Shown piece by piece: positions 8,281 to 14,525 of a stretch of 22,376 nt of DNA. The notes under the pieces are model-generated. The model made no database searches. It was not told the origin of the DNA and saw nothing but the letters and a program-made list of their open reading frames with translations. Numbering within the stretch: position 1 is the stretch's first letter; each line of letters begins with the position of its first letter. The stretch is taken from positions 1 through 22,376 of IMG/VR virus record IMGVR_UViG_3300032284_001575; one strand, given 5' to 3'. Origin of the DNA: a virus. The translations under genes were made by a program, and so were the position numbers.

Positions 8281-8824
8281 ATTAGCAAAGCCTAAGTCAA
8301 ACAAAGTTTTGGGGATAGATGCGAGTACAAATAGTATAGCTTTTTGTTTAATGGATGGTAAAAAAGCAGTTAAATGGGGAGAAATATCTTTTGAGGGTTC
8401 AGATGTATATGAAAGAATTCTTGACGCAAAGAACAAAATGAGGTCTTTCAAAAGAGAATTAGATACTGACTTGGTTGTTATAGAAGCAGCAATTTCAGTT
8501 AAGTCTGTAGCAACAGGAATGAAGATGGCTTACGTATTTGGTGCTATAATGGGAGAGTTACTTCATGATAATATAACAGTTATTGAAGTTCATCCAATTA
8601 CTTGGCAGTCTTATATTGGAAATAAAAATTTTACTAAGGCTGAAAAACAAGGGGTAAAAGATGAGTTTCCTGGGAAAACGGAAAATTGGTACAAAGGAAA
8701 GATTAGAGAAATCAGAAAACAACGTACTTTGGATTTTGTTAGAAAGATGGGCATTGAAGTTCAAAGTGATAATGTCGCTGATGCAGCGGGAATAGCGTGG
8801 TATGCAGTAAATGAAATTATATGA
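8267..8824 (+). CDS. RuvC-like Holliday junction resolvase
   Basis: A 185-aa protein with an RNase H-like fold of the RuvC type. The acidic residues expected for two-metal catalysis are visible: Asp18 in VLGIDASTNSIA, Glu73 in LVVIEAA, and Asp168/Asp172 in SDNVADAAGIAWYA. HPITWQSYIG is also typical of RuvC-like proteins. The family resolves Holliday junctions. In phages it can also process branched concatemers before packaging, which fits its place between recombination and terminase genes. The gene overlaps its upstream neighbour and the small HTH gene downstream, each by 14 nt. Confidence 0.87.
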   Translation: MSLAKLAKPKSNKVLGIDASTNSIAFCLMDGKKAVKWGEISFEGSDVYERILDAKNKMRSFKRELDTDLVVIEAAISVKSVATGMKMAYVFGAIMGELLHDNITVIEVHPITWQSYIGNKNFTKAEKQGVKDEFPGKTENWYKGKIREIRKQRTLDFVRKMGIEVQSDNVADAAGIAWYAVNEII

Positions 8825-8972
8825 TAGTAAAGACTGGGTATACAAAAGATACGTAGTTGAAAAGAAAACAGTCAGAGAAATGGCCTTGGAAGCTAAATGT
8901 AGCCACATGACTATTCAAAGAGAATTAGAAAGACATGGATTTATCAAAAAACCTAGAAAGTGGACTAAGTAA
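8811..8972 (+). CDS. small helix-turn-helix protein
   Basis: A 53-aa basic protein starting at ATG 8811 within the end of the RuvC-like gene. The segment YVVEKKTVREMALEAKCSHMTIQRELERHGF is a convincing HTH: a first helix (VREMALEAKC), a turn, and a recognition helix (MTIQRELERHG). It probably binds DNA as a small regulator or as a partner of the resolvase or terminase. Its stop TAA overlaps the next ATG (TAATG). Confidence 0.78.
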   Translation: MKLYDSKDWVYKRYVVEKKTVREMALEAKCSHMTIQRELERHGFIKKPRKWTK

Positions 8973-9313
8973 TGTTAAAACCAGTATATGAAGATATAAA
9001 GCAGTTTAGCTGTAGTGATCTATACTTGCATTCCACCAGTGCCCCTTCTGGCACTGCTATATGGAGTGCTTGTCATGAAATTGCACACTTATTAGTTGAA
9101 AAGAATATTTCATATGGAGATTCAGCTTTATCTCCAAGTCGGATATTTGCACAGTCGGACGGGATTGAACAATTAAAGGTAAGAATTGACGATAAGTTAA
9201 ATAGAGTAAAGAATAGTCAAGGCTATGCTGGAGATAATGATATTGATGATTTGATTGGTTATTTAATCTTACTTAAAATTGCGATTGACAAAAGTAAACA
9301 AAAAGGAGTATAA
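8972..9313 (+). CDS. DUF1599/Nmad1-like (nucleotide modification associated) protein
   Basis: A 113-aa mainly helical protein with the family's three motifs: KNISYGDS (44-51), RIDDKLNR (71-78) and DNDIDDLIGYLILL (88-101). DUF1599/Nmad1 proteins are found in phages and were proposed from comparative genomics to act in nucleotide or base modification. The acidic motifs resemble MazG-like NTP pyrophosphohydrolases. The actual substrate is unknown. No DNA base-modification enzyme (thymidylate synthase-like, TET/JBP) is seen in this window. It starts at the TAATG junction with the HTH gene. Confidence 0.72.
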   Translation: MLKPVYEDIKQFSCSDLYLHSTSAPSGTAIWSACHEIAHLLVEKNISYGDSALSPSRIFAQSDGIEQLKVRIDDKLNRVKNSQGYAGDNDIDDLIGYLILLKIAIDKSKQKGV

Positions 9314-9319
9314 TTAAAT

Positions 9320-9499
9320 ATGCCTACATATGAATATGCCTGCATAGAATGCGAAGAAACCCAAGAAGTAACCAGAGGTTTTAATAAAGATGAAAACTTG
9401 CCCGCATGTCCAAAATGTGGATACCATATGGCAAGAGTTTACAATGCGCCAGGAATTCAGTTTAAAGGTAGTGGATTTTATAAAACGGATAATGGGTAA
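9320..9499 (+). CDS. FmdB-like zinc-ribbon protein
   Basis: A 59-aa protein with Cys8/Cys11 and Cys30/Cys33 (YACIEC...PACPKCG) and the conserved C-terminal GSGFYKTDNG. This is the architecture of the FmdB putative regulatory zinc-ribbon family, common in actinobacteria and their phages. The start follows AAGGAG at 11 nt. A TATAAT (9309-9314) also sits 5 nt before ATG, so either an ordinary ribosome binding site or a leaderless start is possible. The stop TAA is directly followed by the next ATG. Confidence 0.82.
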   Translation: MPTYEYACIECEETQEVTRGFNKDENLPACPKCGYHMARVYNAPGIQFKGSGFYKTDNG

Positions 9500-10027
9500 A
9501 TGGATAAAGAACTAGAAGTTGCGGGTCAATTTGATCAAATGAATAAAGTAGTTGAAGAATTACTTAAAGGTAATTCTCCTTTACAAATTTCTAAATCTTT
9601 GGGTATTACCCGTGCTCAAGTTGATAATTATATTGACGCTTGGAAAGGCTTTGTTCACGATAACAATGCAATACGTGATAGAGCAAAAGAAGCTCTTGCT
9701 GGAGCAGATGAACATTACAGCATGTTAATTAAAGAGGCTTGGGATGTTGTAAATCAAGCTGGTGTAACAGAAGAACTTAATACTAAAAATGCTGCATTAA
9801 AACTTATTGCTGATATTGAGGCTAAACGTATTGATATGCTAAATAAAGCGGGAGTCTTAGAAGATAACTCTATGGCAGACCAGATACTAGAATCAGAAAG
9901 AAAGCAAGAGATTTTGGTTAATATATTAAGAGACGTAACTTCAAACTGTGATCATTGTAAATGGGAAGTTTCTAAGAGATTATCAGAAGTTACGGGACAA
10001 GTAGAAGCAGTAGTTATAACAGAATAA
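9500..10027 (+). CDS. putative terminase small subunit
   Basis: A 175-aa protein with an N-terminal HTH (LLKGNSPLQISKSLGITRAQVDNYIDAW, about residues 18-46), followed by long helices and a CDHC pair near residues 152-155. Small terminase subunits bind packaging sites through such an HTH and oligomerise through helices. The gene overlaps the large terminase start (TAATG), which is the main reason for the call. The sequence itself would also suit another DNA-binding phage protein. Confidence 0.65.
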   Translation: MDKELEVAGQFDQMNKVVEELLKGNSPLQISKSLGITRAQVDNYIDAWKGFVHDNNAIRDRAKEALAGADEHYSMLIKEAWDVVNQAGVTEELNTKNAALKLIADIEAKRIDMLNKAGVLEDNSMADQILESERKQEILVNILRDVTSNCDHCKWEVSKRLSEVTGQVEAVVITE

Positions 10028-11874
10028 TGGCAGATTTTAGCGATTTTCTAGATGCTTTAACTGGAGATGAATTTAGTGAAAAGCCTGTTTCTTTAGAGGA
10101 ATTTGTTACTAATAAAAAATATCTTGGACTACCACCTTTATCTGAATATCAATATACAATGCTTAAAGCATCAACACAAATATATAAAGAATCTACTTTA
10201 ATTAGTTTGTACGGCGAAACAGAGGGTAGAAAGATATTTAAGCAGACTTGTAATGAAGTTATCTTGCAACTTGGCAAAGGTTCAGGAAAAGACTATACAT
10301 CTACAATTGCTTGTGCTTATGTTGTATACCTGCTTCTTTGTTTAGAAGATCCCGCAGTTTATTACGGTAAGCCACCAGGAGATGCTATTGATATTATCAA
10401 TATTGCTATAAACGCTGTTCAGGCTAATCGTGTTTTCTTTAAAGGATTTAATCAACGTATTGAAAGATCACAATGGTTTCAAGGAAAGTATATAGCAAAA
10501 GCAAATAGTATTGAGTTTGATAAATCTGTTACAGTTCACTCAGGTCACTCCCAAGCAGAATCTTGGGAAGGATATAACGTTCTCATTGTTATCCTTGACG
10601 AAATTTCGGGATTTGAACTAGAATCCACATCTGGACATTCACAAGCAAAAACAGCTTCTTCTATTTATAAAATGTATAAAGGATCTGTAACATCTCGTTT
10701 TCCAGACTTTGGTAAAGTATTACTTCTTTCTTTCCCACGTTTTAAAATGGATTATATTCAACAAAAATATAATGAAGCTATTGCTGAAAAAGAAGTTGTT
10801 ATTAGACATCATAAATTTAAAGTTGATCCAGATCTTCCAGACGGAACTGAGGGTAATGAATTTGAAATTGAATGGGAAGAAGACCATATTGTCTCATATA
10901 AGATGCCAAGAATTTTTGCATTAAAAAGACCAACATGGGATATTAACCCTACAAGAAAAATTGAAGATTTTACAGAGGCATTCTATACAGATCCCACAGA
11001 TGCTCTTTCTCGTTTTGCTTGCATGCCACCAGATGCTACAGATGCATTCTTTAAAAACCGTGCAGTAATTGAAAAAGCATTTAGCAATCCTAAGTTAAAT
11101 GTTGATTCTTATGGAAGGTTTGATGACGATTTTAAACCAGATCCAGAAAAACAATATTTTGTTCACGTTGACTTAGCTCAAAAGCATGACCACTGTGCAG
11201 TAGCTTTAAGTCACGTTCAAGGCTGGGTAACAATGAAAATTGGAGAGCAATACAAGGAAGCAGCACCTAGAGTTATTGTAGATGCAGTAAGATATTGGAC
11301 ACCAACAGCATCAAAATCTGTTGATTTCACAGAAGTTAAAGATTATATAATTAGTTTAAGATCACGGGGATTTAACTTGAAAATGGTTACATTTGACCGT
11401 TGGAACTCACATGACATGATGCAACAATTAAAAGCAAACGGAATCAATACAGAATTACTTTCAGTAGCTAAAAAGCACTATGAAGATATGTCTCTTACTT
11501 TAACTGAAGAAAGATTATATGGTCCTCATATTCAACTTTTGATTGATGAATTACTTCAATTACGCATTCTTAAAGATAGGGTAGACCACCCTAGAAAGGG
11601 CTCTAAAGACCTTTCAGACGCTGTTTGCGGTGCAGTGTACAATGCTATATCTTTAACCCCTCCAGACGCTGATAGAGAAGTAGAAATTTATACTTATTCT
11701 GGGGTATTCTCTACAGAGATTGAGCAATTAAGAAAAGAATCAGATGATAGATTAAATAATAGTAAAACGATTCGGATACCAGATAAACCAGATATGCCTG
11801 CAAGTTTGCGGGAATACCTAGGAATAGAAGAACAAGAAGATCAATTACCTGTTGACAGCATGAGAATACTCTGA
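10027..11874 (+). CDS. terL: terminase large subunit
   Basis: DNA-packaging motor of 615 aa. The ATPase domain has a Walker A-like GKGSGKDY (residues 83-90) and Walker B IVILDE (Asp191, Glu192). The RNase H-like nuclease domain shows three acidic positions: Asp382 in YFVHVDLAQKHD, Asp457 in MVTFDRWNSHD, and Asp531 in SKDLSDAVCGA. Length and motif order fit TerL of tailed phages. The gene is translationally coupled to the putative small subunit. Unusually, no portal or capsid gene follows: the next genes are a small protein and a tRNA cluster. Structural genes must lie elsewhere. Confidence 0.95.
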   Translation: MADFSDFLDALTGDEFSEKPVSLEEFVTNKKYLGLPPLSEYQYTMLKASTQIYKESTLISLYGETEGRKIFKQTCNEVILQLGKGSGKDYTSTIACAYVVYLLLCLEDPAVYYGKPPGDAIDIINIAINAVQANRVFFKGFNQRIERSQWFQGKYIAKANSIEFDKSVTVHSGHSQAESWEGYNVLIVILDEISGFELESTSGHSQAKTASSIYKMYKGSVTSRFPDFGKVLLLSFPRFKMDYIQQKYNEAIAEKEVVIRHHKFKVDPDLPDGTEGNEFEIEWEEDHIVSYKMPRIFALKRPTWDINPTRKIEDFTEAFYTDPTDALSRFACMPPDATDAFFKNRAVIEKAFSNPKLNVDSYGRFDDDFKPDPEKQYFVHVDLAQKHDHCAVALSHVQGWVTMKIGEQYKEAAPRVIVDAVRYWTPTASKSVDFTEVKDYIISLRSRGFNLKMVTFDRWNSHDMMQQLKANGINTELLSVAKKHYEDMSLTLTEERLYGPHIQLLIDELLQLRILKDRVDHPRKGSKDLSDAVCGAVYNAISLTPPDADREVEIYTYSGVFSTEIEQLRKESDDRLNNSKTIRIPDKPDMPASLREYLGIEEQEDQLPVDSMRIL

Positions 11875-11886
11875 TAGACTGTCGTC

Positions 11887-12174
11887 ATGATAGCAAACGG
11901 AACAATTAAAACAATAGAAGACGAAGAAGACATTTATATTTCTTTAACTGCATTGTGTGAATATTTTACACAATCAGCTGTAAACATGCAACATGAGGTT
12001 GCTGATATAGATACAAAAGATAAGCGTTACGCACAAGGTCTTTTGGATATGATGCATACAATTGCAGATGAAATGGTGCAACTAGGCAAGTTTGAGGCAC
12101 AAAGAAGAATGATTAATAATCCAGATGATTTGTTAAAAATGATTGACAAAAACCCTTTTGGTAAGATAGAATAG
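11887..12174 (+). CDS. helical hypothetical protein downstream of terL
   Basis: A 95-aa probable helical protein. It begins with a short strand (ANGTIKTIEDEEDIYISLTALCEYF), then helices rich in Met/Ala/Glu (GLLDMMHTIADEMVQLGKFEAQRRM) and a DDLLKMIDKNPFG tail. No ribosome binding site is clear at ATG 11887. It begins 12 nt after TerL and precedes tRNA-Asn. Function unknown; it may belong to the packaging operon. Confidence 0.7.
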   Translation: MIANGTIKTIEDEEDIYISLTALCEYFTQSAVNMQHEVADIDTKDKRYAQGLLDMMHTIADEMVQLGKFEAQRRMINNPDDLLKMIDKNPFGKIE

Positions 12175-12182
12175 CCAAATGA

Positions 12183-12255
12183 TGGGGTGTAGCTCAGACG
12201 GCAGAGCGTTCGACTGTTAATCGAAATGTCACAGGTTCGATCCCTGTCACCCCAG
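12183..12255 (+). tRNA. tRNA-Asn(GUU)
   Basis: Full cloverleaf: acceptor TGGGGTG/CACCCCA, D stem GCTC/GAGC, anticodon stem TTCGA/TCGAA with loop CTGTTAA (anticodon GTT at 12216-12218), T arm ACAGG/CCTGT with TTCGATC, and discriminator G. CCA is not encoded. It decodes AAC and AAU. Confidence 0.95.
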
Positions 12256-12283
12256 CAAATTATTAATCAACCAATAGAGAGAG

Positions 12284-12289
12284 TATAAT
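12284..12289 (+). promoter_or_regulatory. -10 box (TATAAT) upstream of the CxxC/CxHH gene
   Basis: Perfect TATAAT 1 nt before ATG 12291 and 7 nt before ATG 12297. If used as a promoter it would give a leaderless message starting at about the second ATG. No convincing -35 box. Confidence 0.45.
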
Positions 12290-12290
12290 T

Positions 12291-12533
12291 ATGAGTATGA
12301 CAATTGATGAAGAAGTTAAGGTAGAAGATAAAAAATATATCTTAGGTCCAACAGATCGTTGTGATCAATGTTCTGCTGAAGCACTTGTTCTTGTCAAAGG
12401 TGTCACAGGAGAATTAATGTTTTGTGGTCACCATTATAATCAAAATGAATCTGCTCTTACAAACTTTGCATATGAAACAATTGACGAAAGAGATAAGCTA
12501 ATACAAAATAAAATTATAGGATCTGAAAATTAA
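12291..12533 (+). CDS. small actinobacterial-type zinc protein (CxxC...CxHH)
   Basis: An 80-aa protein with TDRCDQCSAEALVLVK...GELMFCGHH: Cys24, Cys27, Cys45 and His47/48 as likely zinc ligands. This short domain (DUF7455-like by memory) is widespread in actinobacteria and their phages with no assigned function. There are two in-frame ATGs, 12291 and 12297. The second lies 7 nt after a TATAAT and could be the real, leaderless start. The gene sits between tRNA-Asn and tRNA-Ile. Confidence 0.82.
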   Translation: MSMTIDEEVKVEDKKYILGPTDRCDQCSAEALVLVKGVTGELMFCGHHYNQNESALTNFAYETIDERDKLIQNKIIGSEN

Positions 12534-12538
12534 TTTAA

Positions 12539-12611
12539 GGTCCGATAGCTCAATGGTTAGAGCATTTGTCTTATATGCAAACGGCTGAAGGTTCAAATCC
12601 TTCTCGGACTA
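12539..12611 (+). tRNA. tRNA-Ile(UAU)
   Basis: Acceptor GGTCCGA/TCGGACT with a terminal G-U, D stem GCTC/GAGC, anticodon stem TTTGT/GCAAA with loop CTTATAT (anticodon TAT at 12572-12574), T arm GAAGG/CCTTC, and discriminator A. CCA is not encoded. It would read AUA directly, which most bacteria do with a lysidine-modified CAU tRNA. Confidence 0.9.
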
Positions 12612-12612
12612 C

Positions 12613-12686
12613 GGAGCAGTAGCTTAGTTGGTTAAAGCCCCGAACTCATAATTCGGTAATCGTAGGTTCAAGTCCTACCTGCTCCA
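12613..12686 (+). tRNA. tRNA-Met(CAU), elongator type
   Basis: Acceptor GGAGCAG/CTGCTCC, D stem GCTT/AAGC, anticodon stem CCGAA/TTCGG with loop CTCATAA (CAT at 12647-12649), T arm GTAGG/CCTAC, and discriminator A. The paired G1-C72 argues against an initiator. A tRNA-Ile2 with lysidine is possible, but tRNA-Ile(UAU) next door makes Met more likely. It starts 1 nt after the previous tRNA. Confidence 0.9.
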
Positions 12687-12692
12687 CAGATA

Positions 12693-12765
12693 GCCCTTCT
12701 AGCCCAGTGGCAGAGGCAGTGGACTTAAAATCCATACAGCGTTGGTTCGAATCCAACGAAGGGCA
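12693..12765 (+). tRNA. tRNA with UAA anticodon (Leu), short variable arm
   Basis: Acceptor GCCCTTC/GAAGGGC, D arm GCC/GGC, anticodon stem GTGGA/TCCAT with loop CTTAAAA (TAA at 12726-12728), T arm GTTGG/CCAAC with TTCGAAT, and discriminator A. It would read UUA. The variable region is only about 5 nt (ACAGC), whereas bacterial tRNA-Leu normally has a long variable arm. Amino-acid identity is therefore a little uncertain. Confidence 0.85.
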
Positions 12766-12768
12766 CAA

Positions 12769-12881
12769 GGCTATACATGGCACTATACTTAGGATGTTAT
12801 AGTTACATATACATATCCCGTGTCGTAAGAGTCATGGAGAGATAGGGCAGCGTCATTCGGTGCTGGAATCCATGTATAGCC
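12769..12881 (+). ncRNA. candidate structured RNA inside the tRNA cluster
   Basis: A perfect 12-bp inverted repeat (12769-12780 with 12870-12881) encloses 89 nt with no open reading frame. Internal hairpins are plausible: CTATA/TATAG (12783-12787 with 12798-12802) and a 7-bp CAGCGTC/GGTGCTG stem (about 12848-12865) with an AUUC loop. The 3' strand is followed by CC and TTTTT (12882-12888), which resembles intrinsic termination. It starts 3 nt after tRNA-Leu and ends 10 nt before tRNA-Gln, so it could be processed from the tRNA transcript. It lacks a T-loop, so it is neither a tRNA nor an obvious tmRNA. I do not recognise the family. Confidence 0.55.
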
Positions 12882-12891
12882 CCTTTTTCAT

Positions 12892-12962
12892 TCCCAGGTC
12901 GTCTAACGGTAGGACATCGCCCTTTGGAGGCGAGTATCTTGGTTCGAATCCAGGTCAGGGAG
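12892..12962 (+). tRNA. tRNA-Gln(UUG)
   Basis: Acceptor TCCCAGG/TCAGGGA with one A-A mismatch, D stem GTCT/GGAC, anticodon stem TCGCC/GGCGA with loop CTTTGGA (TTG at 12924-12926), T arm CTTGG/CCAGG with TTCGAAT, and discriminator G as usual for Gln. CCA is not encoded. It reads CAA. Confidence 0.88.
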
Positions 12963-12986
12963 CAATTATTTTAATAAGAAATGAGG

Positions 12987-12992
12987 TATAAT
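12987..12992 (+). promoter_or_regulatory. -10 box for a leaderless transcript
   Basis: TATAAT ends 6 nt before ATG 12999, so transcription would begin at or next to the start codon. No -35 match is visible at the expected distance. Confidence 0.55.
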
Positions 12993-12998
12993 ATAAAC

Positions 12999-13889
12999 AT
13001 GACAACAAATAAATGCATGACTTGCGGGTGTGATGACCTAGGTAATGATCATCATTATATTTCAGATACAGAAAAGTGCATGTATTGCCTTGATAAAGGT
13101 CAAGGGCCTTGCTGGGACGGTTATCAGTATGCTGGAACTAAAGAGCAAGGTGGAAAGACTGTTCCAAATTGCATACCAGTAAAAAAAGCTGATGGTGGAT
13201 ATCAACCAAATGCAGGAATGAAAGCAGCAGCTCGTCGTGCATTAAAATGGAGAGATGCAGGAATGGCAAGTGGAGCAGGCACACCAGTAGGCTGGGGACG
13301 TGCAAGCGACATAGTTGCTGGAAGATCAATGTCTCTTGATACAGTTAAGCGTATGTATTCTTTTTTTTCAAGACATGAGGTTGATAAAAAAGGAAAAGAT
13401 TGGGATAAGCCATCACATGGAAAAATTATGTGGAACGCTTGGGGTGGAGATGCAGGATACGCATGGTCCCGTGCTATTGTAAACAAAGAAAATAAAATTG
13501 AAAAAGAATCTGCTGGTGCTGGACGCATTGATGGTGGTGTAGGATTTAAATTAGAATATAATGTTCCAGATTGCCAAGGTGGTTATGCTATTACAAAAGC
13601 GGGGACTGGGCAAGTAATTGGTTGTTATACAACTAAAGAACATGCAGAAGAAGCTATGAAGGCAATAGCAGTAAATGAACCTGTAATTAAATCAGATCAA
13701 ACGCAACAAGATAATCAAGATGGAATAGGTTCATTGCATACATGGAATGGATCATTTGCTCCAGTTTTTGGAAATCAAAAAGTTCAACATTCTTGGATGT
13801 CTACTTACAACACCCCTCCACAACATGATGGAGAAAATAATGTAGGTTATGGAAACCGTTCTGATAAGCACGGTAGATCTAACTCATAG
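12999..13889 (+). CDS. mosaic zinc-finger protein with phage head-associated-type modules
   Basis: A 296-aa protein, start chosen at ATG 12999, 6 nt after TATAAT; an upstream in-frame ATG at 12981 overlaps that promoter. Modules in order: an N-terminal metal site CMTCGC...HH...CMYC (6-30), a CWDGYQYAG...VPNCIP motif (38-60), an Arg/Lys-rich domain KAAARRALKWR...VGWGRASDI...TVKRMYSFFSRHEVDK...WGGDAGYAWSRAI (75-160), and a short repeat-like module CQGGYAITKAGTGQVIGCYTTKEHAEEAMKAI (192-223). From memory, similar modules are appended to prohead protease or portal proteins in other phages. The C-terminal part is Asn/Gln-rich and carries WNGSFAP (249-255). I infer a virion or assembly role, at modest confidence. 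Confidence 0.75.
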   Translation: MTTNKCMTCGCDDLGNDHHYISDTEKCMYCLDKGQGPCWDGYQYAGTKEQGGKTVPNCIPVKKADGGYQPNAGMKAAARRALKWRDAGMASGAGTPVGWGRASDIVAGRSMSLDTVKRMYSFFSRHEVDKKGKDWDKPSHGKIMWNAWGGDAGYAWSRAIVNKENKIEKESAGAGRIDGGVGFKLEYNVPDCQGGYAITKAGTGQVIGCYTTKEHAEEAMKAIAVNEPVIKSDQTQQDNQDGIGSLHTWNGSFAPVFGNQKVQHSWMSTYNTPPQHDGENNVGYGNRSDKHGRSNS

Positions 13890-13893
13890 TTTG

Positions 13894-13902
13894 TGATATA
13901 AT
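13894..13902 (+). promoter_or_regulatory. extended -10 promoter for hsp20
   Basis: TGaTATAAT just after the stop of the mosaic protein gene, giving a leader of about 55 nt before ATG 13963. Confidence 0.6.
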
Positions 13903-13910
13903 ATATTTAC

Positions 13911-13929
13911 AGGTAGCCTTCGGGAACCT
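13911..13929 (+). promoter_or_regulatory. 5' leader hairpin with UUCG tetraloop upstream of hsp20
   Basis: AGGT (13911-13914) pairs with ACCT (13926-13929), and an inner CC/GG closes a C(UUCG)G tetraloop. The CCTT present here and again at 13927-13930 could pair with AAGG of the ribosome binding site near 13950, so temperature or ribosome control is conceivable but unproven. Confidence 0.4.
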
Positions 13930-13962
13930 TAATTTAACTAACTTGCTGAAAAGGAGCTAAGT

Positions 13963-14397
13963 ATGACAAACCTAGTATATAAAGACCCATTCAAACAAAT
14001 TCAATCTATTTTTAATGACCCGTTCTTTTTAGGGTTTAATGATCAATTTGTAAGATGGGAAAACAATAAGAAAGTAACATCCACATTCCCCCCATACAAT
14101 GTAAAAAAAGTTGACGAAGATAATTTCTTGGTTGAACTTGCAGTAGCGGGGTATGATCGTGAAGATCTTGATGTAACAGTAGATAAAGATACTCTTATCA
14201 TCAAAAGTAATCGTGATAATGAAGAAGAAGGTGATTTCTTGCATAAAGGAATTGCTGGACGCAATTTCACGCAAACCTTCACGCTTGGTGAATATATGGT
14301 TGTTAAATCAGCTTCGCTTGATAATGGATTATTAACCGTAAAAATTGAACGGGAAGTACCTGAAGAAGCCAAGCCTAAAACAATTAAAATAAAGTAA
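13963..14397 (+). CDS. small heat shock protein Hsp20
   Basis: A 144-aa alpha-crystallin-domain chaperone that holds unfolding proteins in a soluble state without ATP. The N-terminus DPFKQIQSIFNDPFFLGF is the pattern seen in phage Hsp20 proteins. The core runs from PPYNVKKVDEDNFLVELAVAGYDREDLDVTVDKDTLIIKS to the hallmark SASLDNGLLTVKIE (A-x-x-x-N-G-L-like). The tail carries KTIKIK, an I-x-I type motif used for oligomer contacts. It has its own promoter (13894-13902), a structured leader and an AAAAGGAGC ribosome binding site. A GroES gene lies 5 kb downstream. Confidence 0.94.
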   Translation: MTNLVYKDPFKQIQSIFNDPFFLGFNDQFVRWENNKKVTSTFPPYNVKKVDEDNFLVELAVAGYDREDLDVTVDKDTLIIKSNRDNEEEGDFLHKGIAGRNFTQTFTLGEYMVVKSASLDNGLLTVKIEREVPEEAKPKTIKIK

Positions 14398-14406
14398 TGA
14401 TATAAT
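14398..14406 (+). promoter_or_regulatory. extended -10 promoter for a structured transcript
   Basis: TGaTATAAT directly after the hsp20 stop codon, identical to the boxes at 629 and 13894. No gene starts within 130 nt, so the transcript would begin with the structured region 14408-14510. The first arm of the 9-bp inverted repeat straddles the predicted start site. Confidence 0.5.
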
Positions 14407-14407
14407 A

Positions 14408-14510
14408 TTAATCTGCACCCTTTCATCGGGGAGTCGCAGATTAAGTCGGGGGAGACAGCGACTATAAATATTCTGGTATAGTCCTGAGCATGACTGTAAA
14501 AAACTGCTCA
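14408..14510 (+). ncRNA. candidate structured RNA or 5' leader between hsp20 and the holin-like gene
   Basis: A noncoding stretch dense in inverted repeats: 9 bp (14408-14416 with 14436-14444), 7 bp (14460-14466 with 14477-14483) and 6 bp (14485-14490 with 14505-14510). A competing pairing AGTCGC/GCGACT (14432-14437 with 14458-14463) excludes the first two stems, which is the kind of alternative folding seen in switches. It begins at an extended -10 promoter, and a second TATAAT precedes the next gene, so it may be a free small RNA. Family not recognised. Confidence 0.45.
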
Positions 14511-14525
14511 TATTTAAAAATCATG

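Noticed and set aside
9037-9056. CAGTGCC/GGCACTG hairpin
   Set aside because: It lies in the coding sequence of the DUF1599-like gene without a following T run; probably coincidental.
12981-12998. Earlier ATG for the mosaic zinc-finger protein
   Set aside because: The six added residues are encoded by the TATAAT promoter region and have no ribosome binding site.
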